64,000 nucleotides of DNA from Xiphias gladius (GCF_016859285.1 NC_053400.1:15534501-15598500), one strand, 5' to 3'; shown: positions 44,101-58,200, numbered from the stretch's first letter. The notes: generated by a model from the letters alone, not told the origin. Numbers and translations: made by a program.

Positions 44101-45942
44101 ATTACAGTGTGTATGTCGGTACGTACAGGTTAAGGCCCATGCCAATGGCATCCGTAGCGACCAGGATCTTGCAGGGGTCATCGGGGTCATTGAACTTCTT
44201 GGCCTGTGAAAGCTTAGTGCCTGTAAACCACAGAACAACTAAGCTTGGTCTTTGTAAAAAAAGTAATCAGCAGAGTCTGGAGCTCATTTCCAGAAGTTTT
44301 TTAAAGTTTCTAAGTCTGAAATATTGGTCTGTAAATAATTTATGAACAACATGTTTTTTTTATCCTAATGGTTTTGTTTTTGCAGTGTTTGAGCTGGAGT
44401 CAATTAATATTTTTGCAAGTTGAGCTCACTAAGATCTTGATGATTTTCCATTTATTACTCACACATGCAGATGCTCCATGGACGAACTTCTCCTCTTATA
44501 TTTCTAGCTTGCTTTTAGTTGTCATTAGGACTGAGGACCAAGTTGACTCCACGTGACAAGTTTACATGTTCTCAAAAAAAACTTACACACTCACCTGGAG
44601 GTAAGCTCCCATAGATTACAGCACATTCTAGTCCTCTGGCCTCAATCTGTCTGCTTATGGAGTAGATGTCATTTTTACTGAAGCAGACGATACAGTCCCC
44701 TGGACTCAGGTTGTCTAATGACTCCACAGCCCGATCCAAGACTGAGAATGGAGTTAAACGCTGGTAGGTGTGTACCTTAAGAGGAATGAAGGGACAGAGG
44801 AAGTTAAGAGGGCAGTGAGTGGTGGCCCAAAAGAAAAGTTGGACAACATCAGCCATGCTCTTTCTGATGCACTACATGCTACAGCCTCACCTCCACCTCC
44901 TCCCCAGTGGTGTACATCAGCTCTCTGACAAAGTCTATGGCTGCAGGTTCTCCACACACATGGATCTCCTCTGCACAGAGACCTACAGAAATAGAAAGAT
45001 AATGTCATCCGTGGAGGTTGGAAACATCATCATTCAAAACAAATGATAAAAATCGTAGGTACATCGGAAAGAATCACATGAAAAAGCAGTGCAAATTAGG
45101 TTTGTTAGAGGTGACCATGTAGGTAAAAAGGGCTAAAAATGTTGTGTGTGTCGTAACATAACATGACTGTTACTAGTGCAAATACTAAGTATGGGTTTTA
45201 TTAACTGAGTGGTAAAGGAAATTTTTAGAAGATTCTCATTACTTTAGCTTTAGGCCAAATGAATCACAGGGTTCAAGACAGTGCAACAGGCCTTCTGTGT
45301 GTGTGTTTGACTGTATGTTTTTTAAGTGTGGTACAAACCCAGCAGTGCTCTGGTCCAGGCCCAGCCTCTGGAAGGGTCTCTGATCATCTGAATTTCATCA
45401 ATTACAGCCACCTCATCTACCAAAAAAAAAAAAAAAAAGTGATAAATATTCTAGGTGAAGTTCAATAAACATCAAAAGGAATGGATGTGCTTGTTCAAAA
45501 CTTCTGTATTTTGGCTGATGAGCCCTCCGCAGGAAGGATTATCACATGAAAAACAAACAAATTAATCGCTGGTCTTTAAATACAATTGTATCACTTTGAG
45601 GACAGTAATAAAGTACATGCATCTGAGCATCGACGATTATAGCCACAACACAAAAACTTCAAACACCTTATTTCCAAAGGAAAGAACTATTTCATTCATT
45701 TGGTTTCATTATGATTACAACGGTTTTTGATCAGTGCTATTGCAATGTCGTACGGAGCAATGTAGTTTTCTTGTTACATTTTATGCTACTGAGCAGAAAT
45801 GTTTGTGTGTTTTATGTCTACTTACAAGGCGTGGTGACACTGCACATCTCAATGGTGCAGGCCACATGACCAGCTGCTCGACCCTCCAAGTCAACGAAAG
45901 TCCTCTCCTCTCCTGTAACCAAGTCACAGGGCACACCCTGGG

Positions 45943-46012
<70 letters not shown>

Positions 46013-47145
46013 GGGCAGTAGTCATCACACAGATATGGGATGTAGAAAAGACAGGAGACACACGGTGAGATAAAGACATTACCAAAAGAAAAAGACAGAA
46101 TATTAGGAAAGAGTATTCCACCAGTTTCGCATTGCATTCCTACAATATTGTTGAATTCACAATGGACAGTTTTAAAAAGGTTCAAAATTGACGCGGAAGA
46201 ACCACAGATACAGCCCCTTTTACTCCACGTGTTGTTCTTCAAAACCTAGCGCCTACTTTATCCACAATCAAACTTGACCACCGACAGTTTGGTCTGAGAT
46301 TCAGGTGTCAACTTGAGCAATCAATCAGATTTCACACAGATCCTTCTGAAGCCACAAAGGGCTTTATGCATTTTTTTCCCCCCAAATATGAAGCAGTACT
46401 GCCTAAGACCTGTAAAAAGACCCTGATGTGTAAATTCAGTGGACAGTGATTGGTGGATACGCACAGCATTGTTGCTCTTCTCAAAGATCTCGTGGGCGAG
46501 TAGTTTTAGAGGGCCACAATAGACTCCAGACTTAGCAGCCAGGTAGCGCTGGATGGCGTGGTAGGTTTTACCACTGTTAGTGGGACCAGCGTGGAAAATC
46601 ACTTTCCTCTGGATGGCACGAGCCTCAGGGTACCTGATGAACACACAGACAGAGAGATACTAAAACCACAAGTGCAAGTTATGACACATGCACACTGATA
46701 GTGACTGAAACCTAGAACCATTTCGATTGAAGTAAAGGTATTAACCCCTGTGGGTGCAAGAGAGTTAAATCCAATATGAGATGTATTAACAGCGTCTACA
46801 TTCCCAGCTCTGGATCTGTTCTACATACCAGTTGGCAGGGACTCTGAGGTCTGAGATCTTTCTCAGGTCATCCATACAGTCCAACATGGGAAAGATTTGC
46901 TTGGCGTGACGCATGAAGTACGGGTAGATGTCGTCTATGTGACCTTCAGAGCAGCAGAAATGAAATTAAATCATGACTTGAATTCGTTTCTAATGACACA
47001 CACATCTTGAGGCTTTAATAACAAAAATGAAAAACCTCCTCCGCAGCAGATGTCACTGAAGATGATGTGCAGATCGGCGGGGAGTGTCGACACTTCCAGG
47101 GCGTACTTCCTGAAGCTGATGAAGGCCTGGTGGAATAGACGAGCT

Positions 47146-47202
<57 letters not shown>

Positions 47203-48598
47203 CAAAAACAAAAAGACACATGGTCTGCACCAGAGATCACTGTACAAAGCATGCTGGTTAAATTTCTGTCCGACTTCCTTTTGGATCATGCTGACATCAG
47301 CAAGGATAACCTCAAGTGATCAAGGCGGCTGCAGCTTTCAGCACCAGATGATGAAACCTCAGTTGCATGATGGGACACCCCTGGCTTTCCACTGATGTAA
47401 GAACTCGCTATCGACTTGATTACTTTGTACAAAATTTTCCCTTTTGGCTGAATTGTAAAGATCTTGACTTTCTTAGTTTTTTATTTGTTCTACGAAGGTT
47501 TACTCTGCTTAAAGAATAAACGTTGTCTGGTTGATGACAACTTTTATCTCTTCTCGCCTCAAAGAAGCTTCACATTCCAAAAAAACAAAACAAGAAAATC
47601 TATAAAATAATGTCACTACAGACCGATGTTTAGCTCTGACAGTGTAATTATACCGGAAAGATCAATGAAAGAAACTTACATCTTGTATTAATAAGGTTTT
47701 TCTTCTCCCCCTGTGTATGTGTGTAAATGTGAGAATGTTTTCACTATTTAATTATTTTTTTGTATTTCTTAATTATGTAGTTAGGCTCTTAGCATTATAT
47801 TTCTATGTTAACTTATTTAACGAAATGGAAGCTAAGGAATACACACTGTCATGAATGTGACAAAACGTAATGATACAGCGTTTTAAAACGATGTGATCTT
47901 TCACACAGAACATTAATTAAACGACAGTTTAATGGTGACTGAGTTAAATGTAGACAAATAGAGCAAGTAACGCTTACGAAGACAACGCATTGACAACTGT
48001 GAAATGATCAGCCGTTGATTTGACAGTTTGTTTCCTCACCATCCAGGCCATGATCTGCTGCCAGCTTCTGCATCTCCTTCCTCTTATAAAACCGGTTCAA
48101 AACTTTCAAAAGTTCATCTGAATCAGAGAAACAAAGAGCGGAGAGAAACTAGCATTAGAAGAAGAAAAACAAAGACACACAAAGAAAATTGACTGTCATT
48201 CAGAGATCAGACAAGCACCAAACACACAGCAAAATACTCTAGCTGCGTCTGACAGACCGAGCACTGGAGCCGAACCTGACAGCAACAGCACCAGCGTAAG
48301 TGAAATAGGTGTTGTTACTTACTTAAAAGCGAATCTACTGACCTTTCTCGAGCGGCTGGGTCAGCTCTGCTCCTACACTCCCATCTGCCGACGAGTCGGT
48401 CTTCAGAGAGACGGGGACAAAGAGAGAAGTGTCCGGGGCTTTTGGAGGAGAGCTGTTGGATGCAACATTTCGGCTGCAAACCGCAGAACCGGCCTGATGT
48501 GGAGTTACATGACAGCTGCCAGCGGTGATGCGGCAAGCACGGCTGTTAATGTGGCGCTGCAGCCGAGAAAACAAAGACATACACCGGTTTACTGACAT
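41103..48598 (-). CDS. supv3l1: Mitochondrial ATP-dependent RNA helicase SUV3 (SUPV3L1), complete CDS in 16 exons
   Basis: Unwinds RNA in the mitochondrial matrix and, with polynucleotide phosphorylase, forms the mitochondrial RNA-degrading complex (known for the family). Exons in transcript order: 48598-48343, 48117-48040, 47143-47036, 46943-46829, 46633-46465, 45937-45826, 45416-45339, 44982-44891, 44775-44595, 44220-44127, 43713-43594, 43478-43379, 43266-43186, 42689-42513, 41818-41670, 41532-41103. Phases close to 779 aa (human 786). Visible motifs: Walker A GPTNSGKT (about residues 202-209), DEIQ (about 286-289), [13 protein letters not shown] and QIAGRAGR, typical of this DExH-related family. 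The N-terminus is Arg/Ser-rich with few acids, fitting a mitochondrial presequence. The C-terminus keeps [17 protein letters not shown] and ends in a lysine run. Starting at 48598 gives the longest presequence; MSLF seven residues on is an alternative. Confidence 0.97.
42226..42330. repeat. Fragment of a TGTCTATAAAAAAATATTC-type dispersed repeat
   Basis: Resembles the start of a teleost dispersed element normally written TGCCTATAAAAAGTATTCA. It lies in the supv3l1 intron between exons 14 and 15. Family recognised from memory only. Confidence 0.45.
45947..46010. repeat. (CA)32 microsatellite at the supv3l1 exon 6 acceptor
   Basis: In the transcript a (UG)32 run ends about 9 nt before exon 6 (45937), followed only by tactcccag. 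Confidence 0.95.
47148..47198. repeat. (CA)25 microsatellite at the supv3l1 exon 3 acceptor
   Basis: In the transcript (UG)25 runs directly into tacag and exon 3 (47143), so there is essentially no other polypyrimidine tract. Confidence 0.95.
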
Positions 48599-48900
48599 AG
48601 TTACACCCCGGGTGTTAGCACCTTTTGTGGGCTACGTACAACACCCGTGTTACTGTCGCGCCATACTGTTCCGCAGGTCTAAATACGAACCACCAGCTTC
48701 GGCAGAGGACGGTCAACACATTTACCTTCCTGCTAACACAACGTGGGACAGGACCAGTCTCTGTGTAGCTGCCCGCAAATGTGCCTTTAATAAAATTAAG
48801 CAAATCCGATTACAAGTAAAATGACTTGTAATAAAAATGTAATGAGAGCTACTCAATAACATGAGCACGCATTTTTCAAATAAATTAATATGACCCTGAA
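48599..48900 (-). promoter_or_regulatory. supv3l1: supv3l1 5' UTR and promoter side
   Basis: Sequence just upstream of the supv3l1 ATG is richer in CG dinucleotides than the flanking DNA and lacks an obvious TATA box, as expected for a housekeeping gene. Boundaries are approximate. Confidence 0.3.
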
Positions 48901-50376
48901 TTCATTTTCGGTTGATCGAGTTATAAATAGGCAAAAACAAGGACTTCTCTATAGCTGAACCCGAAGATCGTATATACTACACTGATCATTGCCTCACCAT
49001 TTCAAAAAAAAAAGTTCCGCTTTAGGTGTCTTTCATTGATAACGACTAAAAACGATCTTTGAAGGTTTCCAATGCCATACATTCACCCGCGTTAACGCTT
49101 GTTCTTCCAACAAAATTTACAGTATCGAGGCTTAGGCCTACCTATGTTAGGTTAATTAGGTCAGTTAATTAAAAAAAAAAAAGATAAAAAATAATGTCTA
49201 CCATTCCATATCAACCTTTCTAGTATAATTCAAGACAAATGTTGAAGTACACTTTAAAAAAAAAAAAGTAAGTACTTCTTTTCTCTATTGGCATGCACAT
49301 AGCCAGAATTGTAGAAATACTGAGGTACTAACCCAAAATTCATCACAACCTCAAGGCCCCACAGAAATGTTTGACTAGCCACCAAGAAAATTTCAATGAA
49401 ATTTTAAAATTATATTAATATAACTATGCGGTTATACTTTTTAAAGTTTAATCTTCTCATATTATCATCTAAGTTGTTCTTTCAAAGCTTACTCCAGTCT
49501 TACAGATCAAGATTCTGATGCACCATGCTGAATCCTTTAGGAGAACTGCCAAAAGCATCGATGAACACCAGTGACCATGGAGAGGATTAAAAATCAAGGG
49601 GGAAATAAAGGCAAGAAAGAAGCTGGGGATTTGAAAGTTTGAGTTGTGATAATACTATGTGGAATGACTCTGTCAGTTGTATTTAAAAGAGTCATTTTTA
49701 GCTTTCAATGCAGTACTCAAGTAAATAAATCTGTGACCTCTGTAGTCTCTGTGCAGATGGCCTCCATGGGAAGAGAATATCAAAAAACTGGACACACACA
49801 TATGCAACATTGTGTAGTGGAATCACCTTTTTGGTGACAGAGGACACATTTCTGTGTAATTTGAACATCTGGACATGAGTCTTACAGACTTAATGAAGCA
49901 TAGATATTTCTGACCTCTGCCTCTGAAGGAGATTAGATGACAGTATTTAGATATGTTGCAATCTTTCTCTATGCAACAGTAAACTCTCTGAAAATGGATA
50001 CTGACTAAGTAGGTTGTCAGCAGTGACTTGGCCTGCATTGCAATACCTGGAGCCTGTGGGTATTATCCACACAGACCTCAAGGTGGATAACTAATGCATT
50101 TTTGTAGTCTTGAACGTAAAGTGTCCTGCCATTGTGAAGAAAACTCTGATGGCAGACTGATGTCACCGTCTGAATCAATATCACAATTTAACATCCAACA
50201 CTATTCTCGTTTAGGTTTACAACATATGTTGAGATATACTTAATAAAGAATTGAACTCCTCTGACCACATTTCTTTTAAAGAGTGTTTTCCACAAGATAT
50301 TCAGTATAAATTTGCTTTATTCACTATTCATTTAAGCTATATATTTGGGTTTGGTGTATACATACACACACATACC

Positions 50377-50411
50377 TCACACTCTCACTCTCACTCTCAC
50401 TCTCACACTCA
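50377..50411. repeat. CACTCT tandem array
   Basis: About six tandem hexamers, a simple repeat with no CRISPR-like spacers. Confidence 0.85.
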
Positions 50412-51818
50412 CGCTCCCACACGATTAGACATTGTGTAACGATTAACATGCAGTAGATAAGACAGGGGCAGAGAGTTTTGGCATTTAAGTGTTTCTTCAT
50501 TACCTTGGAAGGCATTTAAAGTACACCAAACAAACCCTACCAGTACAGTGTTCAGAAAGACAGAAAATATATCTCACAGGCAGAAAGGAACAAAGCGCTA
50601 CTTGCAAATAAATTACACTGCCTGGACAAAGGAAAGACCAAAATGCAAGGTCAATACTAATGTGAAGGAGCAAAGAAAAACCGAGTTAAAGTGAATCTGA
50701 GTGTGCAGACATTTAAGAAATGAAACATATAACATAGAGATATGACTTGCACAGTAAAGAGACAAAAAGCAACAAAATATTTTACTTAGTCAGTCCAATT
50801 AAAATAAGTAGTGATATATAAATTACAGTATAATTTTCATTACACACACACACACACACACAGGAGATCTCTGAGGTGAAGTTGTCCTTGAGTGATGTTT
50901 CATTTCAGCTTCCATGCCCCTTTATACAAAGTTAAGCTTTGGAGGGAAAAGTGCAAAACTGGCGACAGAGCTTAAGGGCAAACTGACCCTACACACAGGA
51001 CTGGTAACTGTGCGTGTACGAGTATGTCTTTAAAGCAGGACCTACACTGCCCGTCTGAGCGTCACAGTGGAACATTGTTGGATTGTACAGTATATTGATA
51101 CTGCATACCTTCCAGTGCTTACAACAGCAGACATGAGTCATTTATTACATTAGTATTCAAAATATACCAACCAACAGGCTACAAAAAAAAAAAAAAGAAC
51201 AAAAACCGCACCCTTGAAAAACAAGAGGAAAGTGACAAGAACAGTGGATCTACTGTCTGCTGATCATGGCTAGCATCATGTCATTGTTCCATTGAATCAT
51301 TCAAAACATAAACAGAAACTTTTACTTTGTGTGGTGATGACTGAACTTTCATTTTCAGGTAAAAGTACCCAGGCAACTTCCTCAACTTTCAACTTTTTAA
51401 AGTTCTGAACTTTAGAGATTGAAGACGTTTTTAGACGATAGAAGAACATTGACTCATGCTGACGTGATGGTGAGCTGAAACCAGCACTGAAATCTAATTC
51501 CCCTGTTCTATCCACATAACCTTTTTTTTTGTAATTTTAGTGAGCTGACCCTTAAAATAACTTTGGAAGACAAACAGTAAATGGTTTCCTTTCTTCAAGA
51601 TTAGTTACAAATAAACAGCACCTTAAAGACTAAAAAAAAAAAAAAAAAAAATGCAGCATGTCAGAAACAGCCTGAAATTTGGAGGCAGTCCTGTAGTAAA
51701 CTGACAGACCTCATCAGCGAAAACAGCATCAAATATCCATCTTAACAAAAGACTGAAATATTGTATCAAGCCCCAAAATTTTTTTAACAAACAAATATTT
51801 TGAACGTATGATGCTTTT

Positions 51819-52142
51819 AGAGCTGCAACAATTAGTCAATTGATCGAACAGATAACTGATTGGCAACCATTTTGATGATCGACTAGTCGTTTCAGTCATT
51901 TTTCAAGCAAAAACTCCAAACATTCTCTGGTTCTATCTTATCTAATGCAAGCATTGCGGTGTTTCTTGCAGCAATGCTTGTAAATAGAATATTTTGGGGG
52001 TTTTAGACTGTCGGTTGGACAAAACAAGTCATTTGTAGATGTCACCTCGAGCTCTAGGAAGTTGTGAAAGGCCCATTTCAATATTTTCTGCCAGTTTATA
52101 GACTAAACGAATCACTAATGAAAATAATGATCAGCTCTAGAT
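51819..52142. repeat. MITE-like element with AGAGCTG termini
   Basis: Starts agagctgcaacaattagtcaattgatcg and ends gatcagctct, so the termini are inverted repeats. The flanks atgctttt and atgatttt could be a diverged 8-bp target duplication, which would fit a hAT-type non-autonomous element. The interior (caagcaaaaactcc, gttggacaaaacaagtc, attttctgcc) matches a sequence common in teleosts. A related copy is at 21930-22265. Confidence 0.6.
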
Positions 52143-52477
52143 GATTTTGATTTATTTAAATAATTTTAAGAAATAAATGACACTGAAATGATAATGTCCA
52201 TCTTTGACAGTGAAAGTGGGCTGGAACAGATAACATGTGAGAGTGAAATATAAATTTCATTTCTACCAACCAGCCACATTTGAAAATGAAATATGGGATT
52301 AAATTTATGTTAAGATGGACATTTGTTGCACTAAACTCTTAATTTTCCAATTAAGGCTGAAATTTGACTTGAAAAGAACAGTCTGTAGACTGTTGCAACA
52401 TACATAAGAAAAACTTAGTAACAGCTAGATGGCTGAACAAGAGCACAGTGTCAACATCATAGCTCAAAGGTGTTGCG

Positions 52478-52545
52478 TATATACCAATCAGCCACAACAG
52501 TAAAACCACAAACTGGTCTTAATGTTGTGGCTATATGAATATAGC
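52478..52545. repeat. Repeat fragment starting ACCAATCAGCCACAACA
   Basis: Resembles one end of a widespread teleost dispersed element whose other end carries AGGTGTACCTAATAAAG (compare 3228-3250). Only the terminal part is present. Confidence 0.4.
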
Positions 52546-53190
52546 TCAGCCTCTCATGTCTTCCATTCAAGATGATCCCCACAGGACCTGGATAATTTTG
52601 ATCACTGGCTAGCCCAGCCAAATTCGAGAAACCGTCATTTTGTAGGAGATTGGGAGAGAAGAATTCAGAGAATGTCCAGGATAGGTTCTGCCCAAATATG
52701 CAACCTAAAAAATCTCCTGTTGCAGAAGAAAGCGATAAATGGTGTGGTGGTCATGTGTAGCCACCTCCTCTTTTCCGTCTTTGCTCCTGTTTTATTACGC
52801 ATTCCACTGAGACTGTATGGCTTCGCTTGTGTGTGCTTGAGTGTGTGTTTTCAGTCCGAGACGCTAGGATCAAATAGGCTGCCTAACTGTTCCTTACTTG
52901 GGTCGGCTTGATTTGCACTCTGGCCCTGACATTTATCATTCAGCAGAGTTGTGCGTCGGTATGCGAGTGTGTTAACCGTCCTGGGGGAAGAGAGTGATGG
53001 TGGTATGACAGCTCACATCTGAAGCTGTGAAGTGTTAAGGGGGGGGATGTCTGAAGGTATGTAATGTGTATTCATGTATACAGCCATTTCTCAGTCCAGG
53101 GAGATAGTGGGGCAGCCCTCACACCCCTGGCTGTTCAGCAGTGATGAGTTGGGGTGTGTCTGTGTGTGTTTTCAGTTCATAGCATCGCCC

Positions 53191-55219
53191 TCACATCTCC
53201 GGCTGCTCCGCATTAACTGGCTGGGTTCGGGACTCAGGCGACTCGTAGCGCTGATGGAAGTTTCTTTTCCTCAGCTTCTCTGGGGCTTTTCTCCACAAAA
53301 CAATCTCCTATAGACAGAGGCACAGGAATAAATGCAGGGAAAAGTACAATATTCCCAATTAAAAAACTGGTATTAGACAAACAGGTGCATATAACAGTAG
53401 AGAAATTATGTAATACAAAAAAAATAAAATAAAAGGAATGTAGGAATGTATATGTACTTGAAGGGGGATAAGGAAAACTAATCTGGAAAACACAAAGGGA
53501 GTTTTCTTGTAAACAAACATTCAGGGTTTCTAACTAAAACACACTGTGTGTATCCTTGAGGTTTAATAAACATGTTACATGCATTTCCTTCCTCATTAAA
53601 CATTTGATATTTAATATTTTAAATAGTGCTTTGTTTGCTTGGTAGCAGTTTTCTTCTTCATTGGTCATTGATCTTTGTTGTCCAATGCTACGTTTAGCAC
53701 AACCAACTGTCGATCAGCAGAACAGTGTGAAACCACCAACTACCAACTGCCCTTGTGGTGTGCGTCCTTGTGCACTTGAACTAGGGTTGGGCCGGTAAAC
53801 CAGTTTGATACTAAGCCAAACACCAGACCACACCAGTATACCAAATTTTACCACTAGGTGTCGCACTTGAGTCTGCAGAGGCTCCAAAGTTGAACATAAT
53901 GAGACTGAAAGAGCCCATAAATGAGAGTGCAGCAACTCCAGTCCACCTGTTGCCGGCAATGCACCTCTAAGCTGCGTTATCAACCACCAATAAACACAAA
54001 ATAAAAAGTGGAAGCAGAGAATGAAACGGCACCACAATCAGCAGGGACAATGAGTGATACATCTAGTTTTATTTCTCGCAACAACCATTCAACTTAGCTT
54101 TTCTTTCTCTAAAGATTAAAATAATAAATAAAATAAGACCTTGGCCTAGTTTTCTTTGAGACTAAGTCTACCACGTCTCCTCTTGTCGTCACCCCAAAAA
54201 CACATGAACTTACTGGTAAACAGACACGTGTGCTCTGCGCATATTCCCCCCTCCCTCTTTTGAAAGTTGATCTCCTTAATTTTGCCGGCCTCCACTCTGC
54301 AGTAAATTGCACAAGGCTCTTCAGACCCTAATGGCTCCGTTAGTCCGTTTATAAACTAACATAATAATACGTTAATTACGTTGTCATATTGCTTATTACT
54401 AATGCAATACAAGTTGGATTTAGTGCAGTGACACTGTCAGCACAAGTTGTTGATGTAGGCTACTTTTTCCATTTGCCAGACAAATGTTGGTTCAGCCTGT
54501 TTGCATAAAATGAAACCGGTTTAAGCTCCTGCACCAGCACGGACTGGCAAAACCGGAAATCATCCCAACTTTAACTTACACGATACAAGAAAACGTGCCC
54601 CACTTGTAAAAACATTGCTCTATAATTCTACCAGTGTTAAAAAATTCCTCTGGAGTCACAATTGGAAAAACCATTGTAATCAACTTGTCATAGACAGATA
54701 TTAACTGTATATCAGAAAACGTAATTCAGCTGCTGCAGCCCTGCACATCTGTGACAGAGAAGGTAGTAGCAAAGCGCCAAGACACACAGATATTAATGTT
54801 ACAAATGATAAAATATAGGATAACGCCTCCAGGGAGACAATGCATACCTGTGTAGGTAAGATGCAAGATATACAGGTACAATTTCACTCACGCTCGCTCA
54901 CACGCGCACACGCACAACCGCACACACACACGCACAGCTGGCTTATGAAATATAATATGACTGAAAGAATAATCTATTAAAGTGATCTAATGTATGCAGA
55001 GTGTCTTATCTCGCTGTAATCAACAGCTTTAATGGAGATTATAGAGTATAAACTATAGTTTTCAACATCAGTGTCGATATAATATGGCACTAACGTAATA
55101 AACTTATATGGTTGTTTGTGTCATCTTAACACAGACAACAACAACCAAATTAACCATATTTTGATTTCTACATAGACAATATCAAATAAGAGATTAAGTA
55201 AATAAGACTAAAAAAAAAT

Positions 55220-55254
<35 letters not shown>

Positions 55255-58200
55255 TCATGTATACTCATTGTTCTGGAGAAACATAAAGATATAAACTCAC
55301 AGATGTAGAATAATATTGCTGTGTGTGCAAGCGTGTTACCTGTTGTTTAAAGTATCTTCTGTCCTCTTCATCCACCAGCACCAGATTAAGGAAGTAGCGC
55401 ACAGAAAACTTCTTGTTGACATCCCTCATGGTGGGTGTCAAGTCATACCCTGCAAGGAAACAGAAGATGTGACAGGCTGTCACTGAAACTTTACAAAGTA
55501 AAAATATGCCTATTTAAATGTTTTAAGAGAGAGATGTTAACAGGGAAACTGACACCCCGATGATTTGAGGTTACAGTACATCAGCTGATAAGAGAGAAGA
55601 GCTCTTACCGGCCAGAAACAGTCTGATAGGGATTGATTCTCCTTTAACTGGAGCTCCATCCATGATCTCATACTTTGCAACTGTCTCCGTCTCAGTGGTA
55701 GTACTTGGACCTTAAAAGGAGGACAAAAAGTTTATTAAGTGAGTAGGCTATAATAAAGGAAAGTGGAGCAAAGGTGACAGTTTCTTTGCTCTTACTGGCA
55801 TCCCAACTAGTCTTCAAAAGACAAAACCAACTACAGCCTTTTACAGCTAGAGAAACCTCAAATGTGATGAAGTACAAAGTTAGCACAGAGTGATGCACAG
55901 AGGGTCCACACACACTTACCATCCATGTGTTTGAGATCTAGGTTAGTTACTCTTTACATATGACTTGTGGATTCTTACCGATGCCCGTTATCTCCTTCTT
56001 GATGAGCTGTAGCTCCATGTGTTGGATCTTGATCCTGACCAGCAGGAAGTAGATTTTCCCAACAATCACATCCTTAAGGTGGTATCTGGTAAAGAGACAC
56101 ATCAAGAGAAGCTGCTCAAACTGATGAAGGGCAAGTCTTATTATTAGACTTGAGGTTTTCTATGGCAGCGAAAAAGACTTCAATAGAGAAGTCAAAGCAA
56201 TATTGATCTCACTTGGATTTATTGTATTCAAACTCGATGTGAAGACAGTCCTCTATGCCGACCTCCATCTTGATTGAGTTGTTGACGTCTGGATAGGTGG
56301 CTAACTGGTGGACTATTAACTCATATTCCTTCACCAAGTCAGACAGACGACGTACTATTGTCACCCTGAGGAAATACCTGCAAGAAGAACACAGGCACCG
56401 CAAGACTCAGACCAAAACAATGCATGACATGCTGTCCTCCAAAGATGATGCTTAATGGTATAAATGTTTGACAACCATATCAAATTTGCACGAAAAAAAA
56501 AAGACATTGCATTTCTCCATCGCAGGTGCAGATAACTCACTCAAAGAACCCAGAATATCATACTGTTGATTAGTCCGTGAACTTTTCCTATACTGTTCAT
56601 TCAAATTGTCAGAATTGGGCTGATCACAAAAGCTCTGCTGTCTGACAAACAGTGAAAAAACCGAAGGAGAAACTCTTAAAATAGTCACATTTGTGATCTT
56701 GTAGCCACCACAATGTTTGATATTTTTACTTGATTAATAACAAAACAAATTGATCCCTTAAAAAAATCATTATGAATGTATTTCCTGTGTATCAAATAAT
56801 AAATATTAATAATAATTATACTGTAATTTTAATGTGGTAATTGTAATCCGAGAACTACTGATATCAGTACCAATAACAGCAATATATTTATTGAACCTAG
56901 GTGGAAATTTTTGTTATTGTACCCCACCAGTGGGTTAACAGCACAAGATGGGCTAGAGAAAGGCCCCCTTGCAGACTGTCTGCTGCCATAAGATTGAACC
57001 TGGATACTTGATACTTAAGTTCCCTGTCCATCCAAAAACAAAGTCGGACTAAAACACATGGGTTCAGAGTCACATATAAAATATACCACATGTGATTAAT
57101 AATACAGTAGAAGCTGCAGTTTGCCTCATGTCAAACTGTGCTATGAGTATACCTTAGCCTGACGTTCGCTCCAGTATAGGACTCGTAGGGCTTCTCCACC
57201 TGCATGAACTCAAAGTCGTAACTTCTGTTCTGGGTGAGTTCTCCAGGTAGAGCCAACTCTTTCACCAAGTCCACAAACTCATGGGTGTTGCTCTTATCAG
57301 AGAACAGCTCTGAAATACAGCAGAGTGGAATTTTGAGTTGGAGGAGGTCTGGTTGGTGTTTTAAATCAAAACTGCATAAACTTGTCAGAAAAGGAAATTT
57401 ACTCCTAAACTTCAGACATTAGTTTTATGTCCTCCTGATTCCATGCTCTTTCATCACACTGCCCCCACCACCACCACCACCAAAAGCACCACCCCGCCGT
57501 TAATACAGTTTGAGGAGGGTTCAGCTCTACTATAGCAGGCTGCACATGATGACCACATGCTCTGTTAAACCTTTCAGTCACGTGAGAAAATCCTACTGTT
57601 GAGTAGTAGTTTTCCAGCTACAAAGCCCAATGCACTCAATTAACATTTCACATTTTTTCATGGAGCCAGTTGCATAAGGAAACTTGGAAGTTTTAAGTGT
57701 TAAACAGAATATGTCCATCAGCACCATCCTACTAACGTCAAAGCAACAAAATGGTTAGGTTAATTTCTTGTAATTATAAATAACAGTTATCTATTCATAC
57801 CTCTTGCCAAGGACAGGGAAACAGAGTGAGAACAGAGAGTTAATAATGAATGCGCAACTTTAATCACGCTCACCTATCTGTCCAACAAACTCGATGCGGA
57901 TGCCCTGATGCTCGAGCCGCTTTCCTCCCTGCTTCACATTTAGATTCACCTGGAGGGAAAACATTTGTATGAACCAAAAAGCATGTTGTCACATTCATAC
58001 TTATTACCCATTTAAAATTCAAAATTTTATGTTATTTTGACAAAGAAAATGTATAATATCCTCTCCTTAAAGAACACAGACTATATTTCCAACAAGAGCT
58101 ATTCCTTGTTACCTTAGTTATTACATACTGCTGGTACTGTACTTATACAAATTTTTGTTAAGTGTTGGTTCAAGTGCTTGTCCAAACAGGTTTAGATCTT

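Larger units (their letters stand above)
48900..53190. other. Intergenic region including the vps26a 3' UTR
   Basis: About 4.3 kb. The right part must contain the vps26a 3' UTR. Minus-strand AATAAA candidates lie at 52796-52791, 52156-52151 and 51146-51141. It also holds a CACTCT hexamer array (50377-50411), a short CA run (about 50845-50862) and a MITE-like copy (51819-52142). No gene recognised. Confidence 0.55.

Noticed and set aside
50377-50411. Regular short tandem units considered as a CRISPR-like array
   Set aside because: Plain hexamer microsatellite without spacers, in a vertebrate genome.
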